The translations under genes and the position numbers were made by a program. From Pectinophora gossypiella (taxonomy: Eukaryota > Arthropoda > Insecta > Lepidoptera > Gelechiidae): DNA of 64,000 nucleotides. The notes beneath the pieces are model-generated. The model did not search any database. It saw nothing but the letters and a program-made list of their open reading frames with translations, and was not told the origin of the DNA. The stretch lies in the NCBI RefSeq assembly GCF_024362695.1, contig NC_065425.1, positions 8,375,001-8,439,000 of the forward strand. The letters are read 5' to 3'. Below, one piece after another: positions 39,610 through 50,410 of this stretch; the first letter of the stretch is position 1, and each line of letters begins with the position of its first letter.

Positions 39610-39755
39610 TACGGTCACGAGCATTAATATGTATACACTTTGGCACCATGTCACATTAACTTTTTTGACAAATTGAACTGTAAGTCTCACTAAATGTCAA
39701 ATATGTTAGTGCGACAGAGTCCTAAAGTGGGTACATTATATTGCTTATGACTGTA
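39610..39755 (+). mobile_element. MITE-H copy, full length
   Basis: TACGGTCACGAGCATTAATA ... TTGCTTATGACTGTA. This is the cleanest copy in the window. Confidence 0.85.
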
Positions 39756-39769
39756 CAGTCGTCAGACGT

Positions 39770-40110
39770 CGTGACTGAGGGGAGGCCTGTGCCCAGTTTT
39801 ATTTTTTTTGACGTGACCTATTGTAGATTTGCCGCAGATGGCATTAACTACTTGGCCGAACAAATGGGGAGCGCTGAAGGCTCTCACCCGGTACAACGTT
39901 TAAGACAACAGGCCTGAGGGTGCCCAGTTGGGCGCGAACCTCGGCTTAGGGAGTCGTCTGAGAGGAAAAATATTTGAAAGAATTAATCGACCCTAGTGGC
40001 TCGATAGCGGTAAGCGCTGATTGAGGGAAATCGTCGACCACGCGCGGAGTCGGTATCGGGGTCGCCTGTGCCCAGCAGTGGGACGTAAATAAGCTATTTA
40101 TGTTTATGTT
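39770..40110 (-). mobile_element. Repeat-F (-) inserted in a SINE-A tail
   Basis: SINE-A tail GAGGGGAGGCCTGTGCCCAG stops at 39797; repeat-F runs from its T-run (39800) to GGGGTCG (40065); then GCCTGTGCCCAGCAGTGGGA continues the SINE-A. GCCTGTGCCCAG flanks both sides, so repeat-F inserted there with a ~12-bp TSD. Confidence 0.82.
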
Positions 40111-40454
40111 ATGTGATACTGAACCATCAGGACGTTAGTCCGCTTCACACGTCTAGATTACTTCACTCTAGTCTACATTATAGGTAAAAAACAATGACTC
40201 ATAGTGGAAGGTTTTATAAAAATAGGACTAACAGTGTCTATAGAATATCGACATATATACACACAGTGCATTCCTAATGGTAAACAAATGTGCAATGTTA
40301 CGCAAGTAGTCTGCATGTTTGCATTTATCTGAGTGCGCATTTATTGTGATTTTGTATGTAAATGTGCCTATGATAAATATAAAGTCTAACCAGCTATAAT
40401 ATAAAGGAAGATAGAAAAAAAATATTATTGTAATTCGATTTGTAGTTTTTGAGA
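40111..40454. other. Intergenic, nothing recognised
   Basis: No supported feature. Confidence 0.45.
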
Positions 40455-40545
40455 AATGCGTCGTGGTAGCCTTGTTGGTGGAACGCTTGCCTCTCACTTT
40501 GAGGTCTTCGAATCCAGCGCAAGCCTAAACCTAATGGTGTATAAC
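40455..40545 (+). mobile_element. SINE-D head (tRNA-like) fragment
   Basis: CGTGGTAGCCTTGTTGGTGG .. GCTTGCCTCTCACTTTGAGG .. TCGAATCCAGCGCA, the same head as at 42172-42240. Confidence 0.6.
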
Positions 40546-40639
40546 ACTACACTTTTGCCTACTCGTTTGGGGGTACAGGTGTGATGCTATGCTATCTTTT
40601 TTTGCCGTTGGAAAACTGTTGTCGCAATACATTGACTAG

Positions 40640-41275
40640 GTCGCGATCAGTTTATCAACTACAAATAAGTTTGTAATTGAAAAACTAGCTAAAAATGGTC
40701 ATATGTTTGGTGTGCATTTATTAAGAAGCTTGATTTTTACACAGCGTCATAAGATGGACGGACGGACGGACGCATAAGGAAGCCTCAGCGATCGTAAGCG
40801 GCTTAGGTTGTCTTAGTTTATTTATAAGATCGTAGTTTTAGAATATTTATACGATCCCGATGGGATATGATCCCGACGACCCGATTACTCTAGCCATAGA
40901 GGCAGCCAATCAGCTCGCGACACCAAACACTTCATGACCCCGATACCGACCCCGCCGGCGTGGTCGTCGATTTCCCTCAATTAGCGCTTATCGCTATCGA
41001 CCCACTAGGGTTAATTCTTTCAAAGATTTTTCCTCTCAGACAACGCCCTGAGCCGAGGTTCGCGCCCAACTGGGCACCCTCAGGCCTGTTGTCTTAAACG
41101 TTGTACCGGGTGAGAGCCTTCAGCGCTCCCCAATTGTCCGGCCAAGTAGTTAATGCCATCTGTCGCAAATCTACAATAAGTCAAAAAAAAAACGGGACGG
41201 ACGGACAGACGGGCAAGGATGTCCTATACGGGTTCCGTTTTTCCTTTTGAGGTTTGGAACCCTAAAAACGCTTGG
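40640..41275. repeat. GGTTCCG-type repeat interrupted by repeat-F
   Basis: Outer parts 40640-40850 and 41196-41275 (GGACGGACGGAC; GGGTTCCGTTTTTCC; GGAACCCTAAAAACGC) match 12580-12720 in reverse. Repeat-F (40852-41195, plus) sits inside, from TACGATCCCGACGACCCGAT to the CTACAATAAGTC tail. Confidence 0.7.
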
Positions 41276-41447
41276 TTAGTTAGTACACACTATAATATGT
41301 TATGTACATAACTTATGTATACAACTGCATACAATAATTATTATCTTTTCAAATAACGCCGTTTGGAGAGACTAAGTACAGTAAACTAGGAAGAACATGC
41401 AAATATTGAGTAAGTATATTCCACTAGTTCGTTTAGAGAACATTAGT

Positions 41448-41611
41448 CTTTCGAGCGTCATCATCGTGCCAGCGTCTGCGCGACGTGACGTGGACGCCGC
41501 GGCGACGCGACGCCAGCGCAGCGCCTCGCACGCTCGGCGTTCGACAGCTGCCCAGCGCTGGCGTCGCACGGCCGCGGCGTCGACGCTTGGCACGATGACG
41601 ACGCTCGAAAG
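41448..41611. repeat. GC-rich foldback element
   Basis: Arms CTTTCGAGCGTCATCATCGT..GCC and GGCACGATGACGACGCTCGA..AAG match at 22 of 23 bases; AGCGTC / GACGCT extends the stem past a one-base bulge. The centre is very GC- and CpG-rich (GCGACGTGACGTGGACGCCG). TAGT occurs just outside each end. Its open frames on both strands are by-products of composition. Confidence 0.8.
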
Positions 41612-41619
41612 ACGCTAGT

Positions 41620-42165
41620 GTGGGGGGTCTCTTACCTACATTTGTTTTATATACTTAACGTGTTGTTGTTAATTTTCTTATCACATATTTTCCTAAGCCA
41701 TACATACCCAGTGATGTGCCGTTCCCGAGAATATTCCCAGAGTGGGAATATTCCCGTTGGAAAAACTCTTTAATAGTAAGGACACTGGCTGCTTTTCTTT
41801 TTTCAAATTGTTCTTTCTTGTACTCTGATCCTATCACCCGAAAGGGTGGGTAATAAAGTACTTTTTATTACCTGTAAAAAAACTTGCGCCTTTTTACTGC
41901 CGATAACGTTCTCAAAGAGGGAACATTTCTGGCTATAACACCTGGCGAAATGGCGTAAAAATTATAGAAAAAAAAATGTTGCAGAATTGACTGACCACCA
42001 GCCTTTATTGATAGCTCGGATTTGAGAGACTGAGCATAGCCTATCCGTGTATCGTAATGGGTGATGACCTAATGTTGTGTCGAAGAATTTGCTGCTTATC
42101 AATAAGGCCGCCGATTGTTTCTTCTGCCCATTTGTAATTAGGTACTATATTTGAACTGTTCTAGT
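41620..42165. other. Intergenic, LINE tail-like piece at the end
   Basis: 42105-42160 (CAATAAGGCCGCCGATTGTT) resembles the tail piece at 37930. Otherwise nothing is recognised. Confidence 0.4.
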
Positions 42166-42171
42166 ACCGTG

Positions 42172-42512
42172 GTAGCCCAGTCGGTAGAACGCTTGCCTTT
42201 CACTTTGAAGTCGCAGGTTCGAATAAAACACAGGCCTAAACCAATGATTGTCGAATTTATTTTCGAAGTCATGGTTGGATCATAAATGATTATCACGTGC
42301 TCAGTGGTGAAAACATCGTGAGGAAACCCACGTTCCCGAGAAATGCATTTTCGGAGGAGGGCCTAACCTGTATTGGGCTCGTTTTTCCTTCGCGGGTTGG
42401 AAGGTCAGACAGGCAGTCGCTTCTGTAAAAAACCGGATCTGTCAAATCTTCAGGTTAGGTAAGCGGACCCTGTAAATAACGGGATAATGCTAGGGAGATG
42501 ATGATGAACTGT
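42172..42512 (+). mobile_element. SINE-D, full length
   Basis: tRNA-like head CGTGGTAGCCCAGTCGGTAG with B box CAGGTTCGAATAA, body AATTTATTTTCGAAGTCATG, GATTATCACGTGCTCAG, GTCAGACAGGCAGTCGCTTC and end GATAATGCTAGGGAGATGAT. Reference copy for the family. Confidence 0.82.
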
Positions 42513-42599
42513 TTTTACGTGCAATGAAGAGTATTGATAATGTATTAAGTCCCTCCATACAAAGCAAAGCTGCAGACACTGAATATTACCCTTCTATTT

Positions 42600-42840
42600 T
42601 CGTGATGTGGCTTATTGTAGATTTATCACAGGCATTAACTGCTTGGCCAGACAAATGGGGACCGCTAAGGACTGTCAACTGGTAAATATCACCTACTGGT
42701 CCGGAGCGTGTTATGGAGACCAGAGAATTGCCAAGTCAGCGATAGCTTTTTTCTTTTTTGTTATTTTTAAGTAATTTTCCACAAATGGCATTCACTTGGT
42801 CAGACAAATGGGGAGTGCTGGGGGCTCTTACCCGGTCGAC
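42600..42840 (-). mobile_element. Two repeat-F tail scraps
   Basis: 42600-42690 (GGCTTATTGTAGATTTATCA, GACAAATGGGGACC) and 42765-42840 (AATTTTCCACAAATGGCATT, GGGAGTGCTGGGGGCTC), both diverged. Confidence 0.55.
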
Positions 42841-43011
42841 GATAGCAATCAGTGTTGCTATATGGAGAAATTGGGGTCTCTATCTTATAATCTGAGGCGG
42901 TGGAGCGTGCAGCGTTTCATCCATTTCGTTACAGGGGCCTTTAGAAAGTAACCACTGCTTTGATACTAGTCAAATAAGACTATGGATTCGGAAGACACAC
43001 ATAAATTCAAA

Positions 43012-43505
43012 TTCAAAAATATCTTTATTCAGTGGGTAACATAGTTACACTTTGAATCGTCAATTTTTACATAACGAACGTCTCATCCGCCTAAAACTAC
43101 TGCAGCTTCTCACAACCTGTATAGCCGGGGAAAAGAAGCTGCAAGAAAAACCTCGGCACAAGGCCCTAGACGTTCTTTAAAAAAAAAAAAAAAAAAAAAA
43201 CATTAAATATTGGTATACAATTGAGTAATTTAGCTGCCTAATATCAGTTCTCAGACAGTTAATCCCATGCATTCATATCTTCTAAATAATCACTAACTTT
43301 ATAATAACAATAAATCTAAATTTACAATAACCTTTTTTGTAAAGTTTTTGTTTACTGTCTTAAAACAGTTGAAAGGCAAATTCTGAATGTCAATGGGAAT
43401 CTTATTGTAAAGATGTATACATTGCCCCTTAAAAGACTTAGTAATCTTATGTAATCGACTGACTTGTGTTGACAATGATGAAGGTACGAAGAAATGAAAT
43501 GTCAT
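43012..43505 (-). mobile_element. LINE-J 3' end with RT C-terminal frame
   Basis: Minus-strand frame 43505-43299 reads FFVPSSLSTQVSRLHKITKS then FKGQCIHLYNKIPIDIQNLP and FKTVNKNFTKKV, the KG..I..YNKIP..IQ.LP..FK pattern at the end of jockey-like (Daphne-type) RT proteins. The 3' UTR follows and ends GAATAAAGATATTTTTGAAT..TTGAATTT, a short-repeat tail instead of poly-A. Other 3' ends: 17301-17655, 58571-58760, 12143-12245. A long A-run at 43180-43200 interrupts the UTR. Confidence 0.72.
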
Positions 43506-43559
43506 TCTTCTTCTAATTCTTTTATCCCCAGTTAGTATTTAGGGCTTGAATAACTGACA

Positions 43560-43925
43560 TCGACTCCTCGCGATTTTTGCAGCCTCTGGACAGTTTTCAG
43601 CTCTCGGTCAACCGAGGCTCGCCAGGTCTTTTTGGGCTGCCCTTTTTGTGTTTTCCACGCGCACACCAGGTCAAGGCTCGTTGGGACAGGTGTTCCATAT
43701 GTCTTCTATTTCCGTGTGCGGATATCAGCCTCCACAGTATTTTACCCATTCAATCTCCTCACAGTTCTATGTTTGTAGTAGAAATGAAATGTACTTAATG
43801 AAGAATAATACTACGTGAAGAAAGGCAACTTTCCACATTCATCAAACGTTTCATACACGCACGCCGGTTCAGAGTAGATCGTACTGAACCTTTTCTAAGG
43901 ACATCTCCAATTTGGGCAATGGACA
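43560..43925 (-). mobile_element. Two LINE C-terminal remnants
   Basis: 43560-43750 on the minus strand reads, with a frameshift, RALTWCARGKHKKGSPK then WRASVDRELKTVQRLQKSRG, an RTE-like C-terminal pattern. 43850-43925 matches the 3' part of the element at 62050-62310 (ACGCACGCCGG.TCAGAGTAG). Confidence 0.5.
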
Positions 43926-44101
43926 ATCCAAGAGCAAAAGTGCAGTCACTGAGCCCAGCGAATTATTTGTAAACAGTGGTGAAATTATGAACCATTAGTT
44001 GTTATAATTATAAAATTTATTAAATGTTTTTGTAGGTGTTTTTGGTCTATTACAGAAACGACATGAGGTTTTAAGTGCAACCAGTTAATTTATTACTTTA
44101 A

Positions 44102-44428
44102 CGGCCTCTGTGGCCCAGTGGTTGAGCGTCGGGCTCACGATCCGGAGGTCCCGGGTTCGAATCCCGGTGGGGACATATCACCAAAATCACTTTGTGTCAG
44201 TTTGGTTAGCCTGTAATATCTACAGGCTGATCACCTGATTGTCCAAAAAGTAAGATGATCCGTGCTTCGGAAGGCACGTTAGGCCGTTGGTCCCGGTTAC
44301 TACTTACTGATGTAAGTAAGTAGTCGTTACATGAGCCATCTCAGGGGCCTTTGGCGGCTCAATAGTAACCCTGACACCAGGGTTGATGAGGTTGGTACTC
44401 CACCTCACAACACACACGATAGAAGAAG
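44102..44428 (+). mobile_element. SINE-B, full length, reference copy
   Basis: A box GGCCTCTGTGGCCCAGTGGT..GAGCG, anticodon-like loop CTCACGA, B box GGTTCGAATCCC, the core GATCCGTGCTTCGGAAGG, a ACTTACTGATGTAAGTAAGT hairpin, and end CACACACGATAGAAGAAG. The head is tRNA-derived but the stems are imperfect, so it is not a tRNA gene. 44430-44515 next to it is a LINE scrap (minus; VGRAGKGRPRKTYDK). Confidence 0.88.
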
Positions 44429-44689
44429 ATAACTTTGCAAGAAACTGATTGGATTTTTGCACCTTATCGTACGTCTTTCTAGGTCTTCCTTTGCCAGCCC
44501 TACCAACGACCAATATAAAATAATTATATATTTAATCATAGAATATTGGATCAAATGAATAGTGTTGCAAACTTATAAGTAGAGCAGAGTCATTGGCCTC
44601 TAATGTATTCAAATATGGCGAACATTTGGCTCGGTGCGACTCATTGTGACATAAATCGTGTACTAATGTGTACCTGCACCAAAGAAGAA

Positions 44690-45390
44690 AGAATAATACT
44701 ACGTATAGAACGGTAAGCCGTGGTACTCCGCTTCGCTTGCCGCTTGCACACTGTTAGGTAGCAGGTTCCAATCCAGCTCAGGCCTAAACCAACGATTGTC
44801 GAATTTCCTTTCGAATTCATATTTGGATCATAAATGATTATCACGTGCTCAGCGGTGAAGGAAAACATCGTGAACAAACCCACATTCCTGAGAAATGCAT
44901 CTTCGTATGTGACCTAACCTGTATTGGGCTGGTTTTCCCTTCGCGGGTTGGAAGGTCAGACAGGCAGTCGCTTTTGTAAAAAACCGGGCCTGTCAAATTT
45001 TCAGGTTAGGTAAGCGGACTCTGTGAAAAACGGGATAATGCTAGGGAGATGATGACTACATAGAACGGTAACTGTTATAGAACGGTAAATGTTATATAGA
45101 TTTACCTCACCCCCTCTGGGTCCTACTTTAGTCTAAATGCCCGTAAACCGCTAAGGAGTAACGGGAAGCGCGGAATATCTATCTCACTCGCACTTACGTG
45201 TTAGGCAGCACACGGTGAGAAAGAGATATGTTTTTTTTTTGTATAAAGTGTCCGTACCGGGGATCGGATTTGCACCAATGAGTTATTTTATTAATTTACT
45301 GTAAATACAATTTTCATTAACACAGTTGTCTCGACCATTATAGACGGCCATACTGCTCTTTACCTATTACGTTGGTCTAACAGAGAGCCC
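44690..45390 (+). repeat. Repeat with nested SINE-D, then SINE-E
   Basis: Outer repeat ATAATACTACGTATAGAACG .. TTTACCTCACCCCCTC (also 39395-39600) is split by a SINE-D (about 44740-45055) flanked by TACGTATAGAACGGTAA / TACATAGAACGGTAAC. 45250-45390 is SINE-E (TTGCACCAATGAGTTATTTT .. ATTACGTTGGTCTAACAG). Confidence 0.65.
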
Positions 45391-46150
45391 ATTAGGGCTA
45401 ACATATGCAACGTGATAAAATGTTGTCACAGTCATTTTATCGATTCTGACGATATAATTATGTCGTTCTGACGATTGGTGCTAATATGTGAATCCAAATA
45501 AGTCAAGTCGTTCTGTCAAAATACGAACAAAACTCACGTGGCACGCATGTTAGGGGGAAAAATAAACTTATCGGTTTCGAAAAAAAGTATTGAATCGATT
45601 GATAATTTTCGTGTTGCGCAGTGGGTGCTCAGTTCATCTTCCTGCGCTGGATGTACATCTAACTACCCCAACGTAGTCAAATGAGATACTTTTTACGAAA
45701 CGTCAAAACGAAAGTTTTCTTTGGAGTTTGTATGGAAATACTGTCCTGTGACGTCATCAATAAAAACAATCAAACGTCGTACTCATTGTTACTTAATTCA
45801 TAAATAAAATTCTAAAATATATCGAAAGGGAAAATGAGATTGATTTCTGATCATCTTAGACTGGCTTCCATTTCTAGATTAGCATTTTATAATTTTATCT
45901 TTGACCCAGTCAAATACCCTACTTGAGCCTATGTTAAAACGATAGGCAGTGTCAACACTCTCCATTAACCCGCGCCAGACATTTCGCTTGAGGATGTCAC
46001 TGCGCATACATATCCGCTGTTTAAGTCGTCGTCGTCAAGGGCGAGTTGCGTAGTGGCGCGTGCGGCAGGCCGCGCAGTACAAGGTTAATTTCACTGTTTG
46101 TTTTGGACTTCGGGGTTGTGGGGTTAGCTGAGAATATTGTGGTCTGGTCT
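45391..46150. other. Intergenic, mostly unrecognised
   Basis: Only a SINE-E scrap at 45615-45670 (GTTCATCTTCCTGCGCTGGA). No gene. Confidence 0.45.
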
Positions 46151-46250
46151 CTTCTTCTATCGTGTGGGTTGTGAGGCGGAGTACCAACCTCATCAACCCT
46201 GGTGTCAGGGTTACTATTGAGCCGCCAAAGGCCTCTGACACGGCTCATGA
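46151..46250 (-). mobile_element. SINE-B 3' end
   Basis: CTTCTTCTATCGTGTGGGTT .. GAGCCGCCAAAGGCCTCTGA; truncated. Confidence 0.8.
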
Positions 46251-46261
46251 AATCGTTTCTC

Positions 46262-46485
46262 GCGAATTAATGAATTCGTTTCAAAATCGAACACAAATTG
46301 GGAACAAATTTAAATATTTAAAGGAAATAAGTAAACTGTTTCGTGCGAATCAGTGAAATAGTTTGAAAATCGAACACAAATTGGGAACAAATTCAATACC
46401 ATGATAATATAAAAATAAATAAGTAAAACGAATTAATTCGTGGTTTCATTGAAATCGTTTGAAAATCGAACACAAATTGGTGAGT
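46262..46485 (+). repeat. Imperfect tandem repeat, three units
   Basis: TTTCAAAATCGAACACAAAT, TTTGAAAATCGAACACAAAT (twice) and GGGAACAAATT recur at 46278, 46360 and 46452 with spacing of about 82-92 bp. Neighbouring GAATTAATTCGT.. motifs are also repeated. Confidence 0.7.
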
Positions 46486-46769
46486 AGGTAAGTAGATACA
46501 GAATCTGATATGACAGAATCGTGTCGAATTGCAGTTATTCGATACTCTTATCCAATGTCGCGCAGGTGACCGAGTTTGTGAACAGACAGACGAACAATTT
46601 TAAATTATATAAACAGGAAGCTCCCACCGTGTTACGATCCGTCAATGACAGTGAAAGAAGACGGGGCAAACCCATTGTTTTATGCAATGGCTGACATAAT
46701 TTGCCTTTTATGTTTATAAACTAAATAGTGAGTCAAAAACCGTCTAGGAAAGTTAAGTACTCTATTTAT

Positions 46770-46910
46770 TGTATGCGTGTGTGTGACGAGAGGGTGTGTG
46801 AGTGTAAGAGGGTAAGTGTGTGAGGATGACTGTGAGTGTGTGTGTGGGTGAGTGTGTGAGGGTGAGTATAAATTTGTATATGTGTGACGGTGAGAGAGGG
46901 AGTGAGTGTA
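46770..46910. repeat. GTGTGA-rich simple repeat
   Basis: Irregular (GTGTGAG)n / (GAGT)n purine-rich tract with the same character as 48126-48200. 46490-46770 before it shows nothing recognised. Confidence 0.85.
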
Positions 46911-46929
46911 TGTTAGATGTCGCTACATA

Positions 46930-47320
46930 GGCTGATCGGTAGGCGTATACCTAGGGGAGGGTGAGGTATACCTGGCTCGGTCTATTCCTTATTCTATGCT
47001 ATAGTAACGTTATTCGCCATGAAGAACTCGTGAGTAGGTGGTAAGTAAGTATCCAAAGGTAAAAAAGGTGGTAAATAAAAAACCCATTGCTCTTACAAAA
47101 TATATTTACAGCCAAGTTTTGGAAAAGTCTATGAATCTAGTACTTATACTTGGAAGTGAGTTTCTGAATGGTTTTAACAGTCACCAAAACCGACCTAAAA
47201 GTTTTATGAGTGGAATATCCGATAACATTGGAAGGAAGTAATAAAATTTTATTAGATTTCTTTATTATTATTGATACGTGTGATTGAATTAACTGTATTG
47301 TTTCTGAATTTGTTCCTATA
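46930..47320. other. Unique stretch with a short open frame
   Basis: A 67-codon plus-strand frame (47038-47241) ends at TAATAAAATTTTATT, which contains AATAAA. An acceptor-like TATATTTACAG lies at about 47101-47111. It might be a terminal exon but has no recognisable domain; I leave it as unassigned. Confidence 0.3.
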
Positions 47321-47324
47321 GAGT

Positions 47325-47800
47325 ACTTAGTTCATCCTGTGATGGACCTCTGACTAATCCAATTGGGATGTAGTCGTGAGCTTATGATAAGCCCATTTGT
47401 GGTATATACATGGTGTTGTGTAAGTTTTGTATGTTTCAGTCATTCTGCAAGAACTTATTAAGTATTTGATTTGATTCGCGCCAACCATTGCCCAAAGGCC
47501 CAATGGCACCCAAATCCCCTGGTAGTTGCGGTTTCCGGATACATCCCGCTCAGGGACGGTACTGAATAGTATCGGCGTCCGAAGGACGTACTCGTAATAT
47601 ACGATCCCGACGACCCGATTACTCTAGCCATAGAGGCTGCAATAACTTATTAAGTATTTGATTTGATTCGGCGAGTGTTAAGTTGTTAACTTACCAGCGG
47701 ATCGCCCAAACTGTGAATGAGAATATTTTCGATTTTCGAATCCAAATATTTTTGACGTGTTTTTTTTTGTAGATTTGCCGCAAATTGCATTACTACTTGG
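47325..47800 (+). mobile_element. SINE-E end, repeat-F 5' part, repeat-F tail scrap
   Basis: 47325-47395: TTAGTTCATCCTGTGATGG .. CCAATTGGGATGTAGTCG. 47475-47640: 5' half of repeat-F (CAACCATTGCCCAAAGGCCC .. TAGCCATAGAGGC), flanked by AACTTATTAAGTATTTGATT on both sides (47450 and 47645), a long TSD. 47757-47800: reversed tail scrap. Confidence 0.7.
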
Positions 47801-48115
47801 CTGTTACGAATCAAATGTGAACCTGAGGAACCTAAGTTACTTATCAAAGATACAAACACTATGCCCAGTCAACTATGCGTCCGGTGACGTGACGTACATA
47901 CAAACAAACACAATTTACGAAACGTTAGACAAAATGGTAGACAATGGTGTGTGCAGAATTTGGAATTAGGTTTGAATTAACATTGACATAGGCCTGCTTT
48001 TTTGATGTGTATTTAATATCTTGAATTTGAATCTTAAATGTTGAATTTAAAGTAACCTTTACTAAAGGCTCGAACGAACGTTAACGGTGGGTTACGTGAA
48101 TGTAATCTCGTGGCG
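47801..48115. other. Intergenic, nothing recognised
   Basis: No supported feature; the plus-strand frame ending 47969 has no domain. Confidence 0.4.
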
Positions 48116-48125
48116 GGGAAATAGA

Positions 48126-48200
48126 GTATGTGTGTGTGTGTGTGTGAGGGTGAGTGGGTGAGGGTGAGTGTGTGAGAGGTTAGTGTGAGTGAGTGTGTGA
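48126..48200. repeat. GT / GAGT simple repeat
   Basis: (TG)n followed by GAGGGTGAGTGGGTGAGGG-type repeats. Minus-strand Ser-Leu-Thr-His frame here is a by-product. Confidence 0.9.
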
Positions 48201-48544
48201 GAGAGAAAATTTTAGTGTTGTTTTCAACTATTTTCAGTTCCATAATTTGGCGGCGGAAATTTCCACTATGTATAATCAAGTTTTTTATTTCATAATCAAA
48301 TCTATCTTTAATATTTTCAATTTTGTTTTCTGTATGCTCATACATGGGCCATTGTACTTATTTAATTAAGTTATACGAGTAATTCGTACAGGGCACAATG
48401 ACAGGGAAAGCGGCTATCTACTGTTTTGGTCGATGATTGACTGAACATTGCGTGACATGGTTGAAAAGTTGAAAACCTTTGTACTTACCATAATTATTGT
48501 ACTGAGAATAAAAAAAAACCCTGCGGTATAATGGATTCAGTAGC

Positions 48545-48670
48545 AGCAACAACAACCGCGTATCGCGCGCGACGCGATTATTGAACCAATAGAATTGGTT
48601 TATTTATCGCGTAGCCAATGGGATTAGTGCATTTATCGCCATGAATGCAATATTAGTATAGTAATGATCT
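48545..48670. repeat. Segment recurring near 60690
   Basis: AGCCAATGGGATTAGTGCAT .. TATCGCCATGAATGCAATAT is found in reverse at 60690-60750. It contains CGCGTATCGCGCGCGACGCG. An unclassified mobile repeat. Confidence 0.5.
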
Positions 48671-48717
48671 GTGGTAAGATTATATTTTTGTGTAGACCCT
48701 ATAAGGCCACTCACACA

Positions 48718-48905
48718 TGCATAAGCTCATGACTATATCCCTATTGGGGTTGGCAGAGGTACATCCATCACAAGATGAACTAGTACCCACAACTCACCGA
48801 GCTTTCTGTTAGACCAACGTGATAGGTGGTGAGCCGTGTCGCCGTCTGTAACGGCCGAGCCAACTGTGTTAGGGAAAATTACACTCAAGATAAATTAATT
48901 ACTCA
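48718..48905 (-). mobile_element. SINE-E copy
   Basis: CATAAGCTCATGACTATATC .. TCACCGAGCTTTCTGTTAGA .. TAATTACTCATTGG; 3' part only. Confidence 0.75.
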
Positions 48906-50320
48906 TTGGCTGAACATCAATCACCATAAGGTTTATGAGTATAGGTACACCTTAGGTCTTCGAATCAAAAGTCACAAGTTATCATCTGACAAGTTACGAT
49001 TCTGCCCACCTTATGAGGGATCGCGAGCGTGAATTTAAGTATAATTATACCTATTGTGTAATCTCTAGTTTAACTCTTTTGTGAATATTTTTTCCGCAAA
49101 CTTTTCCGCTTTGCGTTTTTTTAATTGTCTAATGCGATCCTAATCACATGATTTTAAAGGTCTTTTTTCAGTAGATTTTGACAACCAATCAGTTATATTG
49201 CAATAGTGATAAATTTAATAATATTGTTAGGAAAGTTAATGATTGTAACCCGTAAGCTGTATAATATGATAGTTGGCAAATCAAATAAAAAATCACAGTC
49301 ATGTTTGTGAAATCAGACGCCGGTTGGGTAAGATTTCATTTACAACTTTTTTCAATTGCACACCACCGTATTGAGATAAAGTTAGTGTCTATGTCTGAAA
49401 CGGTCCATAGAAAATACCTTATCATAAATAGTTTTTTTAAGGTTATTTGTTTATTCACACGTTTTGTTGTAAAGAAAGCTTTTTTAAAACGAGCCACGCA
49501 AAAGCTCTGTAAAAGGTTTCGAAATAGACTCAAAAGTAGGTTAAACCTCATTTTAGTGTTACGACGAAAGTGTTCCTTATATGCTTAATTTTAACTTTAC
49601 TTAAATATTAACGTAACGTTAACACGATAATCTTTAATGAAACGTTAAACGATGAAATGAAATGAGACCAGTGTGACAAACTACTCACCAAATTACAAAT
49701 AAGCGTTTCACCTCCTTTTACTTTCGTTCAGCAACACACCTCACACTAATATTTTAATAACAGAAAAATATCACGATAGAAAGTTCACTGAAAAATACCT
49801 TTTAAAAAGTTTAGAAATTGGCGCGTGAAAATGTTCGGCGTACGAAAATGCCGCGCGGCAAAATGTCAAAATTGATTTTTCTTTTTTAAAAGCGTCGCGT
49901 GCTCGCGGTGCCTAGCTCTGTACTGCCAGATAGCGGTCGGCAGATCGCTCTCTCTTGCCACCGATGTAGTATTACAAGCCTTGAGATATGACTTGACTTT
50001 ATTTATTTTACTTAGTATACAATACGAGTGCTTATCAAACATTTACTGTATCATAATATTCATTATTAATCTCGGAGGACCATCGTTGACTACGTAATAA
50101 GATTGAATACCTATGTAAGGTAATGATTATAGATTGTACATTCATGGAAATAAGTAACGTGACGTCAATGGCGTTTTTAAAAATATCGAAGAATAATAAG
50201 TGGATCGTTCGAGTGCATACCAAACATTTATTGAGCTTTTAAGGTTATTAGGCGTGTTGTTTTGAACATTTAATTTTAAATAGATTATTTATCATTCATA
50301 GCATGTAAAGACTAAACATC
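48906..50320. other. 1.4-kb unique stretch, no gene called
   Basis: None of the window's repeat families is visible. A 95-codon frame (49301-49588) is basic and begins MFVKSDAGWVRFHLQLF, without a domain I know. 49830-49940 is locally GC-richer (TGCCGCGCGGCAAAATG), which could be a promoter or first non-coding exon, but nothing confirms it. Confidence 0.4.
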
Positions 50321-50324
50321 AGAT

Positions 50325-50410
50325 CATCATCCCTCTAGCATTATCCCGTTTTACACAGGGTCCGCTTACCTAACCTGAAGATTTGACAGGTCCGGATTTT
50401 TACAGATCGG
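50325..50410 (-). mobile_element. SINE-D 3' end
   Basis: ATCATCCCTCTAGCATTATC .. TGAAGATTTGACAGGTCCGG; truncated. Confidence 0.8.

Noticed and set aside
39302..39676. 124-codon plus-strand frame
   Set aside because: It spans a dispersed repeat (also at 45060-45250) and the start of MITE-H; no domain.
46021..46248. Two overlapping minus-strand frames near 46.1 kb
   Set aside because: Part of both is SINE-B sequence; no recognisable protein.
46262..46485. Possible origin or satellite
   Set aside because: Only three imperfect units; too few to call a satellite, and no evidence for an origin.
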